This document shows positions 27,330 through 38,278 of a DNA stretch of 64,000 nt, piece by piece. The notes beneath the pieces are model-generated. The model did no database searches. It saw nothing but the letters and a program-made list of their open reading frames with translations, and was not told the origin of the DNA. The position numbers were made by a program, and so were the translations under genes. Origin of the DNA: Thalassospira povalilytica (GTDB lineage Bacteria; Pseudomonadota; Alphaproteobacteria; Rhodospirillales; Thalassospiraceae); contig NZ_PGTS01000005.1 of the NCBI RefSeq assembly GCF_002844235.1, positions 310,001 through 374,000 on the forward strand. Direction: 5' to 3'. Each line of letters opens with the position of its first letter. The first letter of the stretch is position 1.

Positions 27330-28049
27330 TCATGATGCCTTTTTCCGCCATTTCTTCAGGATATCGACATAGGCCTGATTGCCTTTTTCAATAAGTGGCA
27401 AATAGCCGGAAAATTCGCCACGCAGCCATGTATAGACTTCAAGTTCCATCACCGGGATCGACACAAAGCCATCGGGCAAGCCGCCTGTCAGGATCAGCGA
27501 AAATTCATTGATCAGCATGGCGTCAAGCCGCCCGGCACGCATCAGTTCCTGCATCATTTCGGGACCGGCCGGACAGCGCATCACATTGGGGTACCCCGCC
27601 ATCAGCTTTTCAGCCCAGCTTGAACCAAGCCAGATCCCCACCGCCTGATCGGTCAGATCATCAAGCGATTTGATATCGCCGTCGCGTACAACGAGCACGC
27701 CGGATACCGCCCCGACCGGAAGATCCCCACGGATCAGCGGACGACCGACCTGTTCGGCAAAATCATCAAGACCGGCGAATACACCATCGACTTCACCATT
27801 GCGCATGGCAACCACGGAACGCGCATTGGGCATTGATACCGGAATAATACAAAGCCCGGCATCGGCCATGGCCCGGCGATAGGCTTCGACACCAACGGCA
27901 TCGCGGGTGACCTCGGGCATCGCCATGCGAAGACAGAATTCATCAGCCCGCGCACCGGATGACACCAACAAACTGCTCAGCCCGGCCAACCCGACGCAGA
28001 TGGCAAACAAACAGGCCCTGAACACCCTGAAATTCAGATCACGCGCCAT
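27330..28049 (-). CDS. Periplasmic solute-binding-like protein (type 2 fold), copy 2 of a tandem pair
   Basis: 239 residues with a signal peptide (cleavage near GARADEF). The fold resembles SBP_bac_3/PBP2 domains: CLRMAMPEV, GEVDGVFAGLDDF, LVVRDGDIKSLDDLTDQAVG and AGRLDAMLINE. A G-rich stretch precedes the ATG at 28049. It lies 124 bp downstream of a paralogue (28174-28881). No transporter genes are linked, so it may be a sensor or receptor protein rather than a transport component. Confidence 0.78.
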   Translation of the reverse strand: MARDLNFRVFRACLFAICVGLAGLSSLLVSSGARADEFCLRMAMPEVTRDAVGVEAYRRAMADAGLCIIPVSMPNARSVVAMRNGEVDGVFAGLDDFAEQVGRPLIRGDLPVGAVSGVLVVRDGDIKSLDDLTDQAVGIWLGSSWAEKLMAGYPNVMRCPAGPEMMQELMRAGRLDAMLINEFSLILTGGLPDGFVSIPVMELEVYTWLRGEFSGYLPLIEKGNQAYVDILKKWRKKAS

Positions 28050-28173
28050 TCATCCCCCCCACGGCTTTTTGTATTTTCCGCAAATATGCCCGGCGTCAAA
28101 CACCGGCACGCGGGCGGCATTTCTTGCATTCTGGTGATCCGGTCCGGTTTTTTCACATCACGCATGGCCCTGC

Positions 28174-28881
28174 CTATTCTTCTTCCTGCACGGCCTTGAG
28201 ATAGGCCCGCGTTCCCTGATCGAATTTCGGGATATGTTCTGCAAATTCCGCACGCAGCCAGCTGTGAACCGTGATCGTTGCCACGGGTATGGCGTTATAG
28301 CCATCAGGCACCCCACCGGCCCAGTTCAGGGAATAGCCATCAAGCAACATCGCATCGATCCGCCCTTCGCGAAGCATTTCCTTTAACATTTCCGCCCCGC
28401 GCGGCACCCGGACAATATTGGCATATCCCGCAATCAGCTTTCTGGGCCAGGTCGCGCCAAGCGGCACACCCAGAACTTCATTGGTCAAATTATCAAAACC
28501 GGTGACCGGGCCTTTGCGCACAATCAGAAGTCCCGGCAATTTCCCCAGGATGACTTCGCCCGGCACGACCGGGATATCAACAAGTTCGGGAAAATCATCC
28601 TGTCCGGCAAACACCCCGTCAATCTTACCCGCCCGCAAGGCCGCAACCGCCCGGATCTGTGGCAGTGATGCGGGTTCGACACACAGTCCGGCATCCGCCA
28701 TCACGCGGCGATATTGCGCCATATTTTCGGGGCTGACATGAATTTCGGGCATTGCAATCCGAAGACAGGCATCCTTTGCCTGCACGGACGGGACCAAAAG
28801 AACGGACAGGATAAATCCGCGCAAAAGATGCGCGCACAAGCCCCAAGGTCGATGCGACCCATCGCAAATGACGACTGCCAT
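28174..28881 (-). CDS. Periplasmic solute-binding-like protein (type 2 fold), copy 1 of a tandem pair
   Basis: 235 residues, signal segment ending VPSVQAKDA. It matches its downstream neighbour block by block: CLRIAMPEI, YRRVMADAGLCVEPASLPQ, GKIDGVFAGQDDFPEL, LIVRKGPVTGFDNLTNEVLG and EGRIDAMLLDGYSLNWAGG. Two conserved cysteines sit in the same places in both copies. The pair arose by duplication; ligand unknown. Confidence 0.78.
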   Translation of the reverse strand: MAVVICDGSHRPWGLCAHLLRGFILSVLLVPSVQAKDACLRIAMPEIHVSPENMAQYRRVMADAGLCVEPASLPQIRAVAALRAGKIDGVFAGQDDFPELVDIPVVPGEVILGKLPGLLIVRKGPVTGFDNLTNEVLGVPLGATWPRKLIAGYANIVRVPRGAEMLKEMLREGRIDAMLLDGYSLNWAGGVPDGYNAIPVATITVHSWLRAEFAEHIPKFDQGTRAYLKAVQEEE

Positions 28882-29122
28882 AAATTCCCATTACGGCACC
28901 CGATACCGGTATGCCGCCCACTCCGCAATCGGTTTCCATTCCGGATGAAAACCTTGTTTGTCAGACCTTTTTGGTCTGTTGTCTGAAACGATACTCAGGA
29001 TTGCCCGGTTTGCCTATAGGCTTAAGGGAACTTTTGCATCCCGGACGTGCATTTCGCGCTTGACCGGAAACGAGGCCGGTCGCACCATCAGGTCCGCGGT
29101 CAGCCGGAATATCGGGCCCCGC

Positions 29123-29150
29123 GCCAGCTGCCACCTGCTACCTGCCACCA
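29123..29150. repeat. Heptamer repeats (GCCACCT type, four units)
   Basis: GCCAGCT, GCCACCT, GCTACCT and GCCACCA in 7-bp phase within the 339-bp gap upstream of the DMT gene at 29221. Its complement AGGTGGC differs by one base from the AGGTGCC phase of the array at 26835. The rest of the gap (28882-29220) holds only a weak CAGACC/GGTCTG hairpin at 28962-28978. Confidence 0.65.
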
Positions 29151-29220
29151 CCCGATTTCCCGTCAACATCGCCTGCGCATCAACAAAGGATGCCCACGCC
29201 CCGTTTTAAGTGCATCACAA

Positions 29221-30120
29221 ATGAAACCAGGGGATATCGCCCGCTATCTGTTCCTTGCCGTCGTGTGGGGACTTTCGTTTCTTGTCGTCGTAAAGGTTGT
29301 TGATGCCTTTGGCTGGGTCGGGGCGGTAACATTCCGCGCCCTGATTGCGGCCGGGTCGCTTTACCTGGTTGCGAGGCTTTGCCGCCGCAAACTTGATTTC
29401 AGTGCGGGCTGGCGGCCCTTTGCCATTGTCGGAGCGACCACCGTTGCCGGACAGCTGATCGGGTTGTCCTATGCAGCACCGCGCATCGGAACGGCGATGA
29501 CGGCGATATTTGTTGCGGCTATTCCGCTTTTTTCCATGATCATCAGCCAGTTCTGGGGCATTGAACGCGCAAGCAAACAAGGTTTCGCCGGTCTGGCACT
29601 TGGCATTGGCGGGATTGTGCTTCTGGTCGGGTTTCCCGCGGTTGCCGTCACACCGGAATTTGTCCTTGGCTGCGTGGCATCGATCCTGTCGGCCCTGTGC
29701 GCGGCCTTTGGCAGCAATTATGCCAGCCGTCATTTGCGCCAAAGCGGCAACTGGGAAACCACAATCGGTGCATTTCTGTTTGGCGGGATTGTGACCTTGC
29801 CGATGATCTTTGCCGTGCCACTTGAACGCATTCCGGTTGCCATGGACTATTTATATCTGGTCATTGCCGCCTGTTTGATGAGTGTTTGCACCTATATCGT
29901 CTATTTCCGGCTGGTGGCATCAATCGGCCCGACCCGCGCGATCAGTGTCGAATTTCTGGTTACCGTGATTGCGGTGCTGATCGGTGCCACGGCATTGGGC
30001 GAAAGGCTTTCGGCCATGCAGCTTGTCGGCGGGATCACGATCATGGCCGGATGTGCGCTTGTTCTTAATCTTTTACCGGCCTGGATGCGGCCGCGGCAAA
30101 GCGTTCCTGAAATCCCCTGA
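29221..30120 (+). CDS. EamA/DMT superfamily transporter
   Basis: 299 residues from the ATG at 29221 (MKPGDIARYLFLAVVWGLSF). Longer in-frame starts back to 29047 translate the heptamer region and are rejected. Ten hydrophobic segments in two EamA halves; the second half carries FLVTVIAVLIGATALGERLS. Third DMT exporter in this window; substrate unknown. Confidence 0.87.
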   Translation: MKPGDIARYLFLAVVWGLSFLVVVKVVDAFGWVGAVTFRALIAAGSLYLVARLCRRKLDFSAGWRPFAIVGATTVAGQLIGLSYAAPRIGTAMTAIFVAAIPLFSMIISQFWGIERASKQGFAGLALGIGGIVLLVGFPAVAVTPEFVLGCVASILSALCAAFGSNYASRHLRQSGNWETTIGAFLFGGIVTLPMIFAVPLERIPVAMDYLYLVIAACLMSVCTYIVYFRLVASIGPTRAISVEFLVTVIAVLIGATALGERLSAMQLVGGITIMAGCALVLNLLPAWMRPRQSVPEIP

Positions 30121-30205
30121 GCCAACGCAAAGAGAGCAGCCGGGGAACAAGCTACCCTGTCGGAAGTTACACATTGTAGTCTTCTTTGATCACGGAAAGC
30201 ATTGC

Positions 30206-31243
30206 ATGCCCTTTGACCTTGGTCAGCAGTCGCTCGGCGTTATTGTCGCGACCTTTACGGTCTGCACATTGATCATCATTTTTGCCGGTACCCGACTGGC
30301 CAGCATTGCCGTCAAACTGGCTGAACGCACCGGCATGGGACAAATCATCGCCGGTGCCCTGTTTGTTGGCATGTCCACCAGCCTGCCGGGCAGCGTGTTA
30401 TCTGTGACCACCGCCTGGCAGGGACATACCGATCTTGCCATTGGCAATGCGCTTGGCGGGATTGCTGCCCAGACGACGTTTCTGGCGATTGCCGATCTGT
30501 TTTATCGCAAAGGCAATCTTGAACATGCCGCGGCCAGCGCCACCGGCCTTGCCCAGACCACCCTTTTGCTCAGCATGCTGTCCTTGCCGCTTCTGGCCTA
30601 TGCCGGGCCGGACTGGATGATTTTTCACATTCACCCGGCATCCATCCTGCTTCTGGTGATCTATCCGCTTGGCCTTAATCTTTTATCGGCGATCCGTGAT
30701 GAACCGATGTGGCTTCCCAAGAAAACCGATCTGACCGAAGAAGACGCCAAACATGACAGCGCCGATACCCACCCCGAAAGCACCGCGCGACTGTGGGGCG
30801 AATTCCTTGCCTTTGCGCTTGTAACAGCCGTTGCCGGCCACATTATCGGTCAGGCCGGGCTTGCGATTGTTGCCGTGACAGATATCAGCGAAACCGCTGT
30901 TGGCACCTTCCTGACCGCAATTTCAACGTCCTTCCCGGAATTTGTCTCTGCAATTGCCGCGGTTCGCATGGGGGCGGTCAATCTGGCGGTTGGGGACATT
31001 ATCGGCGGCAACGCCTTTGACGTGCTGTTTCTGGCGGCATCAGACATCGCCTATCGCGAAGGATCAATCTATGCGGCCTTTAGCCAACAGCACGTCTTTA
31101 CCATCGCACTGGTCATATTGATGAGCGGGGTGTTGCTGTTGGGGATGCTCAACCGCGAACGGCGCGGCATTGCCAATATCGGCTGGGAAAGCTTTGTGGT
31201 ACTGGCCCTTTACGGGGCGTCGGCATTTTATCTTGCGGGATGA
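30206..31243 (+). CDS. Sodium/calcium exchanger (CaCA) family membrane protein
   Basis: 345 residues with two inverted-topology exchanger halves. The alpha-1 repeat reads MSTSLPGSVLSV and GNALGGIAAQT, and the alpha-2 repeat reads AISTSFPEFVSAI and GDIIGGNAFDVLF. An acidic cytoplasmic loop lies between them. The ATG at 30206 has GGAAAG upstream. Cation/proton or sodium/calcium exchange at the inner membrane is expected. The first repeat lacks the usual acidic residue (PG instead of PE), which is atypical. Confidence 0.83.
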   Translation: MPFDLGQQSLGVIVATFTVCTLIIIFAGTRLASIAVKLAERTGMGQIIAGALFVGMSTSLPGSVLSVTTAWQGHTDLAIGNALGGIAAQTTFLAIADLFYRKGNLEHAAASATGLAQTTLLLSMLSLPLLAYAGPDWMIFHIHPASILLLVIYPLGLNLLSAIRDEPMWLPKKTDLTEEDAKHDSADTHPESTARLWGEFLAFALVTAVAGHIIGQAGLAIVAVTDISETAVGTFLTAISTSFPEFVSAIAAVRMGAVNLAVGDIIGGNAFDVLFLAASDIAYREGSIYAAFSQQHVFTIALVILMSGVLLLGMLNRERRGIANIGWESFVVLALYGASAFYLAG

Positions 31244-31290
31244 TCATCCGGTCACCCAGCGACAATAATGCCGCCTGGTCGGCCAAAACC

Positions 31291-33903
31291 TTACAGGACT
31301 TCCTTGACCTTGGTCGCCAGATCCTTGAGCGAGAAGGGCTTGGGCAGGAAGTGAACACCGTTTTCTTCGTCCAGTTCGTCGCGATAGGTATCTTCGGCGT
31401 AACCGGAAATGAAGATGACTTTGAGTTCGGGTTTCTTTTCGCGCAGCATACGCACAAGTGTCGGGCCATCGATACCCGGCATTACGACATCGGAAATCAC
31501 CAGATCAATCGTCTTGTCGGTGTTATTCAGGACCTCAAGCGCGTTGTCGCCGTTATTGGCTTCAAGCACGTCATAGCCCTTGCTGCGCAGGGCGCGCGCG
31601 CCGAATGTGCGCACGGCATCCTCATCCTCGACCAGAAGGATCGCACCGGTTCCGGTCAGATCGCGTGACGGGGCTTCTTCGGTGACGGCCTGGGTTTCGG
31701 CAAGTTCCTGTTCGGTTGCCTCATAGCGCGGCAGATAGATGGTAAAGGTCGTGCCTTTGCCTTCTTCGCTGTTGACCGCAATAAAGCCGCCGGTCTGTTT
31801 GACGATGCCATAAACCGTCGAAAGACCAAGACCCGTTCCCTCGCCGCGTTGCTTGGTCGAGAAGAAGGGTTCGAAAATCCGCGTCAGGTTGTCCTTGGGG
31901 ATACCGATGCCGGTATCGGTGACCTTGATGCCGATATAATCGCCCGGCGGGATGATTTCGGTGCCGGTTGCGGTCGGTTCATCAACAATTTCGCTGCTGG
32001 TCTGAACCGTCAAAGTCCCGCCTTCGCCGGCCATGGCATCGCGCGCATTGACGACAAGGTTAATGATCACCTGATCAAGCTGGCCCGGATCGACCTTTAC
32101 CAGACCGATATCGCGCCCGTGACTGACCTTGAGATCGATCTTCTCGCCGATCAGGCGGCGCAGCAGGTTCGACATTTCAGCCAGTGCATCGGTGATATTG
32201 ATGATTTTCGGCTGAAGGGTCTGACGACGCGAGAACGCCAAAAGCTGCCGGACAAGGTTGGCAGCACGGTTGGCATTCTGTTTGATCTGCATGATGTCGG
32301 CAAAGCTCGGATCACCCGGCCCGTGGCGCGACAACAACAGATCACAGAACCCGATCATCGCCGTCAGAAGGTTGTTGAAATCATGCGCCACCCCGCCGGC
32401 AAGCTGACCGACAGCCTGCATTTTCTGGGACTGGGCAAATTGTTCCTCAAGATTCTTCTGTTCGGTCGTATCAAGGAAGTTCAGAAGCAACGCGCCTGCT
32501 TCGCCCGAACGACCCGCAACCCGTTGCAGATAAATCTGGGCCGCAACGCCGCGCGCGCCGGCAAGACGGGCTTCGATCTGACCGCCCTTGCCCATGCCCA
32601 TCACGGCCTTGGACAGATAACGCGCCACTTCGTCACGGTCTTCGGGAACAATCAGTTCAAGGATCGAACGCCCGACCACATTGGCATGGTTCTGCCCGGC
32701 GGTTTCGATAAAGGCGCGGTTGGCATCGGTAACTGTGCCCGACATGTCGGCCAGAACAATCGAAAGCGGGCTTTCATCAAAGAACCAGCGCACCCGGCGT
32801 TCGGTTTCGGCCAGCGCATGTTCCCATTCATGAGCGGGCATCGGATCAGGGAAGATCACGGCCTGACTGCGGACCGGACCAGTGCCCGGCGCATTGATCG
32901 AATGGGTGACAAAGCACCGGATCGGTTCGCCCCCGGCAACCTTGAATTTGACCTCGCCATTGATACCGTCACCAACGATAAGGTCGGCCAGTTCCACGGT
33001 GCCGTTATTGAAGTCTTCGGGTTCACCGCCAAGCCAGCTTGCCAGACGGCGGTTGAGATAAAGAATACGGCCTTCTTCATCAAGGCCACAGACCCCGACC
33101 GGCAGCCGTTCGATCATCTGATCGGCATGTTCAAAGCCGCCAGCGGCCGCCGAAACCGGAAGATTGGCAACAAGGTCGGGTGCCACCGGTGCCGAAAGCG
33201 CGAATGCAGACGGGCTTTCACCCGATGGCAACAACATCGATGCATCGGCATCCGCCATTACGGACGGATCAACACCGTCAACAGTCCATAACATCTGACC
33301 GGCACGTGCATTGGCCTCGGCCACGGAAATGCGCAAACAGGTTGCCCGGGATGATGTTTTATCATCCGAAGCCGCGTCATCACCGGGGGCGGGATTTTCG
33401 GCCCCGTCAGTTGCCGGGGCTTGCGTTTCACCATCGGGCTGGCTTGCAAATTTTTCAGAACGCGACAGATCGACAAACATCTGCCCGCCTTCACCGCGCA
33501 TCGCACGGGTGCGCAGTTCGGCAAGTTCTTCACTGCCGATGCCGAGGAAGGACAGGCGCGCTTCCAGCGCAGAAAGCATGTCCGATCCGGCTTCGATACC
33601 AAGTTTGGATGAAAAGGCCGGATTGGCATAGATCGTCCGGCCATAGGCATCAATCAGCGCAACGCCGATATCGGAATTGGCAAACCCGGAAATCAGCGGA
33701 CCAAGGCCATCATGCCCACCATTGCGAAGCTTTGCCGAAAGCGTAAGCGATGCCACGGCGACCACGGCCACACCGGTGACCATAGCCCCGATGATCCACA
33801 TCAGGCGCGCATCAAGCCCTGCCTTTGCCAACACGTCCATCAGGACGAAGACAAACGCAACGAATGCGACACTTACAGCAAGGATGAGCCCCCGAAACAG
33901 CAC
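31291..33903 (-). CDS. cckA: Hybrid histidine kinase CckA
   Basis: 870-residue inner-membrane hybrid kinase of the CtrA/ChpT pathway. Two N-terminal membrane helices are followed by PAS-like domains, a phospho-acceptor region with His507 in [11 protein letters not shown], an HATPase domain ([30 protein letters not shown]) and a C-terminal receiver with Asp805 in [13 protein letters not shown] start with AAGGCGG upstream is used. In other alphaproteobacteria CckA controls CtrA and thereby flagellar genes, which begin just downstream here. A P/A/D-rich insert (about residues 155-185) is unusual. Confidence 0.92.
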   Translation of the reverse strand: MLFRGLILAVSVAFVAFVFVLMDVLAKAGLDARLMWIIGAMVTGVAVVAVASLTLSAKLRNGGHDGLGPLISGFANSDIGVALIDAYGRTIYANPAFSSKLGIEAGSDMLSALEARLSFLGIGSEELAELRTRAMRGEGGQMFVDLSRSEKFASQPDGETQAPATDGAENPAPGDDAASDDKTSSRATCLRISVAEANARAGQMLWTVDGVDPSVMADADASMLLPSGESPSAFALSAPVAPDLVANLPVSAAAGGFEHADQMIERLPVGVCGLDEEGRILYLNRRLASWLGGEPEDFNNGTVELADLIVGDGINGEVKFKVAGGEPIRCFVTHSINAPGTGPVRSQAVIFPDPMPAHEWEHALAETERRVRWFFDESPLSIVLADMSGTVTDANRAFIETAGQNHANVVGRSILELIVPEDRDEVARYLSKAVMGMGKGGQIEARLAGARGVAAQIYLQRVAGRSGEAGALLLNFLDTTEQKNLEEQFAQSQKMQAVGQLAGGVAHDFNNLLTAMIGFCDLLLSRHGPGDPSFADIMQIKQNANRAANLVRQLLAFSRRQTLQPKIINITDALAEMSNLLRRLIGEKIDLKVSHGRDIGLVKVDPGQLDQVIINLVVNARDAMAGEGGTLTVQTSSEIVDEPTATGTEIIPPGDYIGIKVTDTGIGIPKDNLTRIFEPFFSTKQRGEGTGLGLSTVYGIVKQTGGFIAVNSEEGKGTTFTIYLPRYEATEQELAETQAVTEEAPSRDLTGTGAILLVEDEDAVRTFGARALRSKGYDVLEANNGDNALEVLNNTDKTIDLVISDVVMPGIDGPTLVRMLREKKPELKVIFISGYAEDTYRDELDEENGVHFLPKPFSLKDLATKVKEVL

Positions 33904-34045
33904 GCGACCGCCTTTAACGACAATAACTTAACAAAATAGTCTATACTTTTAGCTGCTTATCGCCTGACTGGCTACCGGCAAGTTTATCGTCCATCACGCC
34001 GCCCGGCAATCGCGACAAAACAGCCCGCAATTCCCGCCAGATACG

Positions 34046-34080
34046 TGAAAGGCAGGAACCGGAATTGGCCCTGCCTTTCA
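34046..34080 (-). terminator. Hairpin downstream of the MCP gene
   Basis: Perfect 11-bp stem TGAAAGGCAGG / CCTGCCTTTCA with a 13-base loop. It lies 50 bp past the MCP stop in the 226-bp gap to cckA. It has no strong T-run, so termination strength is uncertain. Confidence 0.5.
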
Positions 34081-34129
34081 CAACGTAAATCCAGGCGCAT
34101 TTATCGGGCGCCAGTCATTTGAAGCCGGC

Positions 34130-36133
34130 TTAACGGCTCAGACGTTTGACCTGCGCTTCGTCAAGCTTGGATCCATCGAACTCGACACTGACGCCTTCTT
34201 CGCTGACATTGCGGACGATTGCGCGCACGGGGCTATTGATGCCGGGCAGTTCAACCTCGATCTTCGTACCCGAAGCGATACTGTCATTGCACACAAGCAT
34301 CGCCCCGCGTTCCGAAATGTTTTCAAGACGTGCTTTTGACGCCTTGCCACCAAACCGGACGGAAACTTCCTGCGAAGACGGATGACGTTTTGAGCTACGG
34401 CGATCAACATCAGCGGTCGAAGTCCTGACAACCTCAACCAGTACATTACGCAAATCACGGACGGCAACAGCAACCTGTTCGGAGAGCGTACCGACTTCGG
34501 AAGCCAAACGACCGGTTCCAGACGCCTCTTCGGACACCTCGTTAATCCGGCTGGAAACTTCACGGGAAGCAGCCGCCGTTTCATTCACGTTACGCGCGAT
34601 TTCAGAGGTCGCAGCACTCTGTTCTTCAACAGCAGCGGCAATCGCGGTCGAGACTTCATCCATCTCGTGGATTTTCTCGGCAATTGTTGCCACTGCGGTC
34701 ACGGCAGAATCCGTCACCGCCTGAATTTCAGCAATCTGGCGGGTGATTTCATCGGTCGAACGGCTGGTCTGGGTCGCGAGGTTTTTGACTTCCTGCGCCA
34801 CAACAGCAAAGCCCTTACCGGCGTCACCGGCACGGGCGGCCTCGATGGTTGCGTTAAGAGCAAGCAGGTTGGTCTGTTCGGCAATGCCGGAAATCAGTTC
34901 AACCACTTCGCCGATACCGCGCACGCTGTCAGCCAGTTGCGAAACAGTCGCTTCCGTCGAACGACTGGCCTCAACGGCATCTTCGCTGACCCGGTTGGCA
35001 CGCGAAATCTGATTATTGATTTCACCAAGTGAAGAATTCAGCTCTTCACCCGCACCGGCAACTGCCTCAACGGTAGCCAATGCCTGCTCGGACGCAGCAG
35101 CCACGGTCTGGGAATTGCCCTGAACAAGATCAGCAGAGCTCGACATCCGCTGGGCGGCTTCGGCGAGTTCGCCAGTCTGACCCGAAATGGTATCAACAAC
35201 GCGACGGGTTTCACTTTCAACCCGCTCCGCCATCTCGCGCAGCGATTTACGACGCTGTTCTTCGGATTCCAGTCGATCGGCTTCCTGCTGTTCGCGCATT
35301 TTCAGGTTATTCAAGCCTGTCTCGCGGAACACATGCATGACACGCACCAGATCGCCGACTTCGTCATTGCGCTCAGACTTTGACAGTTTGACATCAAACT
35401 TGCCGTCAGCCAGTTGCGCCAATGTAGTGACACTTTCGGCCACTGGCGCCGAAATGCGACGGTGCATAACCCAGGCAATCAATGCGCAAACGATGATAGA
35501 GGCAATCGTCACCGCAGTGGTCAGCACAAAGACCGACTCAACGTTGCTTTCAAGCCCCTTCAGCTTGTCAACAAGGGTGGTTTCAATAGACCGGCTATAG
35601 GTATCGGTAAGTTCGACCGCTGCCTCGAGTGCGTCGGCAAGACGGGCTGCCGTTGCATCAAAGTCACCCATGATCTTGTTGCCGACTTCCGGGCCACCAT
35701 CAATATAGCCTTGGGCCATTCTTTTGCCGGTGGCGTAATAATCGGGGAATGCGGCCTCAATCTGCTCAAGGGCGGCCAGAAGTTCGGTCTGACCAAGCTT
35801 CTTACTGAGCGCCTTTGAAGTTGCGAGGTTTTCGGCAAGACCTTGCGCGGCGGCTTCGGCCTCGTCAAAACCATCATTCAGTCCATCAAGCCCGCGCGTT
35901 GCCGAAATATCGGTCAGCCATTGCTGCACCTGAATGACGTTGTAGCGCGCACGCTCAATCGCCTTGATGAGATTCGGCACATCCGTACTGACCACAACAC
36001 CGATCTGAGCAGCCTCGTGAGTCGCTTGCCGACTCTGACTATTGACCACACCTATACCAACGGCCACAGCAATCAGCATGACGACGATGATCGCATTTGA
36101 AAGGGCGATCTGCCCGGCAATCCTCAATTTCAT
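34130..36133 (-). CDS. Methyl-accepting chemotaxis protein with C-terminal PilZ domain
   Basis: 667 residues: one N-terminal membrane helix, a periplasmic helical sensor, a second helix ([21 protein letters not shown]), HAMP, then the MCP signalling domain with the hairpin tip [19 protein letters not shown]. The last 90 residues form a PilZ domain with the c-di-GMP motifs RRSSKR and [10 protein letters not shown]. It is likely a receptor that feeds a chemosensory array and responds to c-di-GMP. The ATG at 36133 is chosen because the membrane helix starts there; the upstream in-frame start (36214) adds an odd leader. Confidence 0.9.
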   Translation of the reverse strand: MKLRIAGQIALSNAIIVVMLIAVAVGIGVVNSQSRQATHEAAQIGVVVSTDVPNLIKAIERARYNVIQVQQWLTDISATRGLDGLNDGFDEAEAAAQGLAENLATSKALSKKLGQTELLAALEQIEAAFPDYYATGKRMAQGYIDGGPEVGNKIMGDFDATAARLADALEAAVELTDTYSRSIETTLVDKLKGLESNVESVFVLTTAVTIASIIVCALIAWVMHRRISAPVAESVTTLAQLADGKFDVKLSKSERNDEVGDLVRVMHVFRETGLNNLKMREQQEADRLESEEQRRKSLREMAERVESETRRVVDTISGQTGELAEAAQRMSSSADLVQGNSQTVAAASEQALATVEAVAGAGEELNSSLGEINNQISRANRVSEDAVEASRSTEATVSQLADSVRGIGEVVELISGIAEQTNLLALNATIEAARAGDAGKGFAVVAQEVKNLATQTSRSTDEITRQIAEIQAVTDSAVTAVATIAEKIHEMDEVSTAIAAAVEEQSAATSEIARNVNETAAASREVSSRINEVSEEASGTGRLASEVGTLSEQVAVAVRDLRNVLVEVVRTSTADVDRRSSKRHPSSQEVSVRFGGKASKARLENISERGAMLVCNDSIASGTKIEVELPGINSPVRAIVRNVSEEGVSVEFDGSKLDEAQVKRLSR

Positions 36134-36345
36134 CAAGGTATTCCTATTCGCAAAAGCAAAGATATAAAAGACTGGATCAAACTTGAATCGCCATACGTAT
36201 AGTGTCGGTAACACGTAATGGGAACCATTAATTTTAAAATACTACCAAAGCGGCAGTTGCATATTGATCTAGATCGTTGCAATCAAAAATTATTAAAAGG
36301 TTTCAATGGGGTGTTTTGCGGGATTTATTCGGCTAAAGAAGCCAA

Positions 36346-37416
36346 TTATCCCAGTTTTTTGCCGCGTTGGCGGAACACGAACGAAATGATCTCGGCAACC
36401 GCTTTGTAATGTTCCGGCGGGATTTCCTGATCAATCTCGACGGTTGCAAAAAGCGCACGGGCTACCGGCGGGTTTTCCATGATCGTGATGTCATGTTCTT
36501 CGGCGACCTCACGAATTTTAAGCGCGACATTGTCCTGCCCCTTGGCGATGCACATCGGTGCACCCATGGTATCGATGTCATATTGCAGGGCGACGGCAAA
36601 GTGCGTCGGGTTGGTGATGACCACGTCGGCCTTGGGCACGCTTGACATCATGCGCTGCTGGGCGCGCTCCATCCTGATCTGGCGGACCTTCGCCTTGATC
36701 TCGGGACTACCTTCGGTCTGCTTGTATTCGTCCTTGATCTCCTGCTTGGACATTTTCATCTGTTTGTTGAACTCGTATCGCTGATAGGCGAAATCGAGCC
36801 CGGCAATCACCGCCGTCAGTGAAATCGTCGCGATCAGCAGGATCACGATCATGTCGTAAAGCCGTTCAAGGGTCAGCCCCAGCGACATCTGGGGATAGAG
36901 TTCGATATCAAGCATTTCTGGCATGATGACCAATGCCAGAACTACCCCGACCAGAACGATCTTGCTGACATTCTTGACAAATTCGACCAGCGTCTTGAGA
37001 GAAAACTGGTTTTTCAGCCCGTTCAGGGGATTGAGCTTGTCGGGTTTGGGTTCGATACGTTCAACCGCAACAACGATGCCGTTTTGCACCAGATGCCCGG
37101 CCGCGGCAAAAAACACCAGCAGCACAAACGGAATGCCCAGCACCCAGAGCATGCCGATAATGATATCCTTGAACAAAAGAGGCAGCCCGGCATCCGACAC
37201 ATCATACATGTGCGGATGTTCGATAAAACCGACGGCAAGATCACGGACGCTTTCGGCCATGGTCGGGCCCATCATCACCGTAACCAGACCACCACCAAAC
37301 AACAGCATGAAGTTGCCGACTTCCTTGGAAACCGGCACCTGACCCTTTTTTCGGGCATCCTCAAGCTTTTTACTTGTGGGGTCTTCTGTCTTTTGGCTGT
37401 CGTCTTCTTCTGCCAT
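36346..37416 (-). CDS. flhB: Flagellar export apparatus protein FlhB
   Basis: 356-residue substrate-specificity switch of the flagellar type III export gate. Four membrane segments precede the cytoplasmic autocleavage domain. The autocleavage site NPTH lies at residues 269-272, the same numbering as in Salmonella FlhB. It is last in the fliQ-fliR-flhB operon. An FlhB C-domain paralogue is encoded at 40726. Confidence 0.97.
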   Translation of the reverse strand: MAEEDDSQKTEDPTSKKLEDARKKGQVPVSKEVGNFMLLFGGGLVTVMMGPTMAESVRDLAVGFIEHPHMYDVSDAGLPLLFKDIIIGMLWVLGIPFVLLVFFAAAGHLVQNGIVVAVERIEPKPDKLNPLNGLKNQFSLKTLVEFVKNVSKIVLVGVVLALVIMPEMLDIELYPQMSLGLTLERLYDMIVILLIATISLTAVIAGLDFAYQRYEFNKQMKMSKQEIKDEYKQTEGSPEIKAKVRQIRMERAQQRMMSSVPKADVVITNPTHFAVALQYDIDTMGAPMCIAKGQDNVALKIREVAEEHDITIMENPPVARALFATVEIDQEIPPEHYKAVAEIISFVFRQRGKKLG

Positions 37417-37466
37417 TGGCTAACCCGTGCTTGGCGGACAGTCGCGCTTTGCTGCGCATCACCGCC

Positions 37467-38231
37467 CTAGGGATTGAGAAACGCCTCAAGCCCGTTCTCG
37501 AAATAACCGAGATAGACCATCATCATGGATGGCAGGGCCAAGGTCAACAGAAGCAAGGCCAGCGCGATCTGAATCGGCATGGCCACAAAGAATACCGGCA
37601 ATTGCGGCATCAGCTTGTTCAGCAAGCCGAGCGCAATCTGCAAGCAGATCGCCACAATCAGAAACGGCGCGGATAACTGGGCGGCGATGATGAAGCTGTC
37701 ATTGAGCGCATTGGCGAAAAATTCGCTCATATCCCCGACCGGCAGCACCCCGCCCGGCGGAAACAGTGAATAGCTTTCAAAAACCGCCTGGATCATCAGA
37801 TGATCCATCCCGGTCGCAAACAGCAAAACCAGCCCGACCTGCATCAGGAAATTGCCGGTTACCGCACTTTGCGCCCCCGATAACGGATCGGCGGTAAAGG
37901 CGTTTGCCATTGATGACAAATAGGCAATGATCGACCCGGCAGTCTGAAGCCCGGCCATCATGACCTGACCAAACAGGCCAAAGAACAAGCCCACCGTAAC
38001 CTCATAACCGATAAACAGCAAAAGCGACGGCGCATCGGCCGGTTGCGGCGGGAAAAGCGGCCCTGCCAGCGGCGAGATGACCACCGCAACCCAAAAGGCG
38101 AAAATCAACCGCGCGCGCGCCGGAACCGTGCGTGCCCCGATGCCCGGCATAAAGGCAAAGGCCGCCCCGACCCTGGCAAATGCCATCAGGACAACATAGA
38201 CATTAAGAGTAAGAATCTCCTGAAGATCCAT
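37467..38231 (-). CDS. fliR: Flagellar export apparatus protein FliR
   Basis: 254-residue membrane protein of the export gate with about six hydrophobic helices and the FliR pattern FARVGAAFAFMPGIGARTVPAR near the N-terminus (shortened). It lies between fliQ and flhB. Confidence 0.94.
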   Translation of the reverse strand: MDLQEILTLNVYVVLMAFARVGAAFAFMPGIGARTVPARARLIFAFWVAVVISPLAGPLFPPQPADAPSLLLFIGYEVTVGLFFGLFGQVMMAGLQTAGSIIAYLSSMANAFTADPLSGAQSAVTGNFLMQVGLVLLFATGMDHLMIQAVFESYSLFPPGGVLPVGDMSEFFANALNDSFIIAAQLSAPFLIVAICLQIALGLLNKLMPQLPVFFVAMPIQIALALLLLTLALPSMMMVYLGYFENGLEAFLNP

Positions 38232-38278
38232 ATGTCTTCGACCGCCTTACATCAACGCGTCAGCCCGGCGTTTCGCCG

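Noticed and set aside
31849..33291. 480-codon plus-strand frame
   Set aside because: Antisense to cckA, whose domains and motifs are complete.
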